DNA of 34,918 nt from Alphaproteobacteria bacterium. Lineage in GTDB: Bacteria > Pseudomonadota > Alphaproteobacteria > Rhodospirillales > Casp-alpha2. The stretch covers positions 1-34,918 of the forward strand of contig JACNJX010000030.1 of the NCBI GenBank assembly GCA_014382345.1, written 5' to 3'. The position numbers and the translations under genes were made by a program. Below are positions 32,610 to 34,918 of this stretch, piece after piece; position 1 is the first letter of the stretch, and each line of letters begins with the position of its first letter. The notes under the pieces are model-generated. The model saw only the letters and a list, made by a program, of their open reading frames with translations, searched no databases and was not told the DNA's origin.

Positions 32610-33641
32610 ATGGCGCCCGCCAATTTCGAACGAAGAAAACGAAGAAGCCGCCGCAACGTCCTCGCCGTTATCATCCTCCTCGGTGTATCATGTTTGCTCT
32701 ATGCCGGAGGAACGCAAACGGCGATAGCGGTGGAAGCACGGACCATGTCTTCAAACATCGAGACTCCGGGCAGGTTGATGGACGCGCTCACGGGCCATGT
32801 CCGAGAACTCAGCACCAAAATCGGTGAGCGTTCGGTTCTGCGCGGCAGCGGGCTCGACCGGGCCAAGGCCTATGTCCGTGGTGCATTCGAGGCAGCGGGG
32901 CTCATCGTCACCGAGCAGACCTACGAGTACGGCGGGCGCCGGGTCTCCAACGTGATTGCCGATTCACCGGGCGCGATGGCGAACGCCATGCCCTATATCA
33001 TTGGCGCGCATTATGATTCGGTCATCGGCACGCCGGGTGCCGACGACAATGCCAGCGCCGTCGCCGTAATGCTGGAACTGGCGCGGCGCAGCAAAACCAA
33101 GTCGCCTGGGGTTCCGCTCCGCTTTGTCGCCTTTACCCTGGAGGAACCCCCCACGCATGCCACTCGGCACCAGGGAAGCCGCGTTTTCGTTAAGCGGCTG
33201 ATGGAGACGGGCGAACAGGTTGCAGGCGCCATCATCCTCGAGATGGTGGGGCTGACGACCCCGAAACAGAACTATCCGGTATTCCTGCAATGGGCCGGTT
33301 ATCCGGAAGCCGGAAATTTCATCGCGGTCGTCGGCAACCGTGCATCGAAGTCCTTTGGCGAGCAGGTCCTTCGCGGCATGCGCAAGAACCCCGACTTGCC
33401 GGTGGAATCCCTTTTCGTCTGGTTTAACGGCTGGATTCTCGCCGACACCCGGTTGAGCGATCACGCCCCGTTCTGGGACAAAGGGGTTCCGGCCCTGATG
33501 ATCACCGATACGGCGTATTTCCGGAACCGCAACTACCACGGACCCGGCGATACGGCGGACACGCTCGATTACGCCTTCATGGCCGAGTTGGTGCGAAGTC
33601 TGGAGCACGCTTTTGACACGTTGCCCCAACACCCCCGTTGA
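32610..33641 (+). CDS. M28-family zinc peptidase, membrane-anchored or secreted
   Basis: The 343 residues start with a basic stretch and one hydrophobic segment (VLAVIILLGVSCLLYAGG). The peptidase domain shows the M28 metal and catalytic residues: GAHYDSV (His), GADDNASAVAVML (bridging Asp), LEEPP (catalytic Glu and metal Glu), ILEMVG, and LSDHAPFWDKGVPALMITDTAYFRNRNYHGPGDT (last His). The likely substrate is N-terminal amino acids of peptides outside the cytoplasm. ATG 32610 is used; a TTG at 32595 overlaps the upstream stop as TTGA and is possible. Confidence 0.87.
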   Translation: MAPANFERRKRRSRRNVLAVIILLGVSCLLYAGGTQTAIAVEARTMSSNIETPGRLMDALTGHVRELSTKIGERSVLRGSGLDRAKAYVRGAFEAAGLIVTEQTYEYGGRRVSNVIADSPGAMANAMPYIIGAHYDSVIGTPGADDNASAVAVMLELARRSKTKSPGVPLRFVAFTLEEPPTHATRHQGSRVFVKRLMETGEQVAGAIILEMVGLTTPKQNYPVFLQWAGYPEAGNFIAVVGNRASKSFGEQVLRGMRKNPDLPVESLFVWFNGWILADTRLSDHAPFWDKGVPALMITDTAYFRNRNYHGPGDTADTLDYAFMAELVRSLEHAFDTLPQHPR

Positions 33642-33719
33642 GGATTGCGGGCGCATGGAGCATTCGAGCCCCAGGGATTTTTCTATTTATTCCATTGTTG
33701 TTCTTCACAATAAATTTAT

Positions 33720-33742
33720 CCCGCCGGCAATTGCCAGGCGGG
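33720..33742 (+). other. Hairpin before the FecR-domain gene
   Basis: CCCGCC and GGCGGG form a 6-bp stem that encloses the palindrome GGCAATTGCC. An AT-rich block (33677-33719) lies just before it and may hold the promoter. No T-run follows on the plus strand, so a regulatory leader structure is as likely as a terminator. Confidence 0.35.
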
Positions 33743-33769
33743 ACGGGACGAGGGTAAGGTCGGCGTATC

Positions 33770-34405
33770 ATGAGAGCCCTTTTTAGACGTTTCTCGCATG
33801 CAGTCCTCCTCGGCCTGTTGTTGCTGGCGCCCACCGGAAATGCCCATGCCGCCGATGATATCGCCGGCACGCTGACGCGCCTCAAGGGGGCCGCCATCGC
33901 CATGCAGGACGCAATTCCCCGTCCACTGAAGGTCGGCGACGCGATCCGGCGCGGCGACGTCATTTCCACCGGCCCCGGCGCGCGCCTGGAAATGAGGATG
34001 CAGGATGACGCAGTGATGACGCTGGGCGAAAAAACCATCTTTATCGTGATCGACTACATCACCGGCGGCCAGGAGCCCAACGCTGCCATGCGCCTGATGC
34101 AGGGCGCGTTCAGCGCCGTCAGCGGCAAAATGATGAAAACGGCGGGGGCGAAATTCACAGTCGCCAGCGAGGCCGCGACCATTGGCATCCGGGGCACCAC
34201 CTTCTGGGGCGGCATTCTGGACGGCGTCTTCCAGGTCGCGATGCTCGACGGCAAGGCGGTGATTGTCGAAAACAGAGCCGGGCGCGTCGTCATCGACCGG
34301 GTCAACGACGGAACGAAAATTGCGGATGCCGACACCGCGCCGACGAAACCGAAAAAATGGGGAGGCGTTATGCTCAACCGCGCCATCGCAACGGTGGCGT
34401 TCTAA
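33770..34405 (+). CDS. Secreted FecR-domain protein
   Basis: The 211 residues have a Sec signal peptide (ending GNAHAADD, residue ~28) and a FecR domain: GAAIAMQDAIPRPLKVGDAIRRGDVISTGPGARLEMRMQDDAVMTLGE and FTVASEAATIGIRGTTFWGG. Classical FecR is an inner-membrane anti-sigma regulator; this form is an exported, stand-alone domain of the type common in alphaproteobacteria. No sigma factor or TonB receptor is next to it, so a role in iron signalling is not supported. The domain may bind carbohydrate or protein at the cell surface. Confidence 0.85.
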   Translation: MRALFRRFSHAVLLGLLLLAPTGNAHAADDIAGTLTRLKGAAIAMQDAIPRPLKVGDAIRRGDVISTGPGARLEMRMQDDAVMTLGEKTIFIVIDYITGGQEPNAAMRLMQGAFSAVSGKMMKTAGAKFTVASEAATIGIRGTTFWGGILDGVFQVAMLDGKAVIVENRAGRVVIDRVNDGTKIADADTAPTKPKKWGGVMLNRAIATVAF

Positions 34406-34414
34406 ACGAAATTC

Positions 34415-34894
34415 CTAAAAGCCCCGGAACGCCGCCTCGATGGCGTCGGCATCGATACCATACGCCCGGTAGAGATCGCTCACGTCGCCGCACTGCCCGA
34501 AGGCATCGACGCCCAAGGCCCTGACCCGGTGCCCGGTGACCGAGCCGATCCACGACAGCGCCGCCGGATGGCCGTCCTGTACCGTTACCAGCCGGGCGTC
34601 GGGGCTCACGTCCGAAAGCAGCCGCGCGATATGGGATTTATCCCCGCGTACGCGCCAGTCCCGGTAGAGGCGGTCCGCCGAGGTTACCGCCAGCAGGCCC
34701 AGACCATCGTCTGCAAGACGCGCATGGGCCGCATGGGCTTCACCCGCCACCGCGCCGGTGTAGAGGACCGCCCCTTTGGCTGCCTTGCCCGGCTTCACCC
34801 GCCAATAGGCCCCGGCCAGCATGCCCTTGCGCACTTCGCCGGCCCTCGTCCCTTCCCGCTGCGCCCGGCGCCGGGTCCCAACCCCCCGGCACAC
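34415..34894 (-). CDS. Pyruvate dehydrogenase E1/transketolase-like protein, C-terminal fragment
   Basis: The last ~135 residues show the C-terminal domain of homodimeric 2-oxoacid dehydrogenase E1/transketolase-like proteins: GAVLYTGAVAGEAHAA, LGLLAVTSADRLYRDW, LVTVQDGHPAALSWIGSVTGHRVRALGVDAFGQCGD and LYRAYGIDADAI. The thiamine-diphosphate domains would lie beyond the window. The first ~25 codons (34820-34894) are arginine-rich and lack family similarity, next to a C-run, so base errors or a frameshift there are likely. It is convergent with the FecR gene, nine bases apart. Confidence 0.75.
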   Translation of the reverse strand: MCRGVGTRRRAQREGTRAGEVRKGMLAGAYWRVKPGKAAKGAVLYTGAVAGEAHAAHARLADDGLGLLAVTSADRLYRDWRVRGDKSHIARLLSDVSPDARLVTVQDGHPAALSWIGSVTGHRVRALGVDAFGQCGDVSDLYRAYGIDADAIEAAFRGF

Positions 34895-34897
34895 CGC

Positions 34898-34918
34898 CCC
34901 CCCCCCCCCCCCCCCCCC
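34898..34918. other. Poly-C run at the window end
   Basis: Twenty-one consecutive C follow a stretch already rich in C. It is inside a gene that should be coding, so an assembly or sequencing artefact at a contig end is the simplest reading. Confidence 0.7.

Overview
The window looks like the chromosome of a free-living, Gram-negative alphaproteobacterium, most likely of the Rhodospirillales or a related order. The evidence is the GC-rich third-position codon use, a glutathione reductase with the alphaproteobacterial GGTCVxRGCVPKK active site, a class II DAHP synthase next to a nicotinate phosphoribosyltransferase, a Coq7-type ubiquinone hydroxylase, multiheme cytochromes, and a PleC/DivJ-like dimerisation domain on a c-di-GMP protein. 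No phage gene, transposase, integrase or CRISPR array was seen. Gene names rest on motifs read by eye; no database was searched.

Layout. 1-4.3 kb: the end of a SAM methyltransferase, then two large TPR proteins facing each other, one ending in a methyltransferase and one in a GT9-like glycosyltransferase domain. They probably modify surface polysaccharide or protein. 4.3-7.3 kb: a small membrane-anchored cytochrome c, divergent from glutathione reductase, followed by a DUF1847-type cysteine-rich protein. 7.5-10.9 kb: a secreted M23 peptidase bracketed by two near-identical hairpins, then a convergent two-gene respiratory unit (an ethylbenzene-dehydrogenase-gamma-like haem protein and a NapC/NirT-like tetrahaem cytochrome) behind an FNR-type promoter. 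11-13.4 kb: a membrane protein of unknown function and an AT-richer TPR-methyltransferase that looks acquired. 13.7-21.4 kb: housekeeping metabolism (class II DAHP synthase and pncB; then nadE, a SIMPL-domain protein and cysS), with a proline-rich unknown protein on the other strand. 21.4-25.3 kb: a formyltransferase-like protein, a DHp-PAS-PAS-GGDEF-EAL protein, and a small protein ending in a FliM-like peptide. 25.5-28.7 kb: citramalate synthase, a TrmJ-like tRNA methyltransferase, and an Hsp20 whose leader can fold to hide its ribosome-binding site. 28.7-30.7 kb: a yqaA-dsbB-coq7 operon and tRNA-Leu(CAA). 30.7 kb to the end: a small membrane protein, an NlpC/P60 peptidase, a small acidic protein, an M28 peptidase, a secreted FecR-domain protein, and the C-terminus of a transketolase-like pyruvate dehydrogenase E1.

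How it fits together. The two NAD genes (pncB, nadE) lie within about 2.5 kb of each other. The haem cytochromes form a plausible quinol-to-periplasm electron path under oxygen control. The most interesting non-coding signals are a dispersed palindromic repeat that supplies the stop codons of at least three genes, an array of four 24-bp hairpin repeats between convergent genes, the FNR-type site exactly 41.5 bp from a predicted start, and the candidate RNA thermometer before hsp20. Both window ends look like contig edges: an in-frame stop at the left and a run of 21 C at the right. I did not find a clearly new multi-gene system; the best candidates are the respiratory unit and the c-di-GMP/FliM-like pair.
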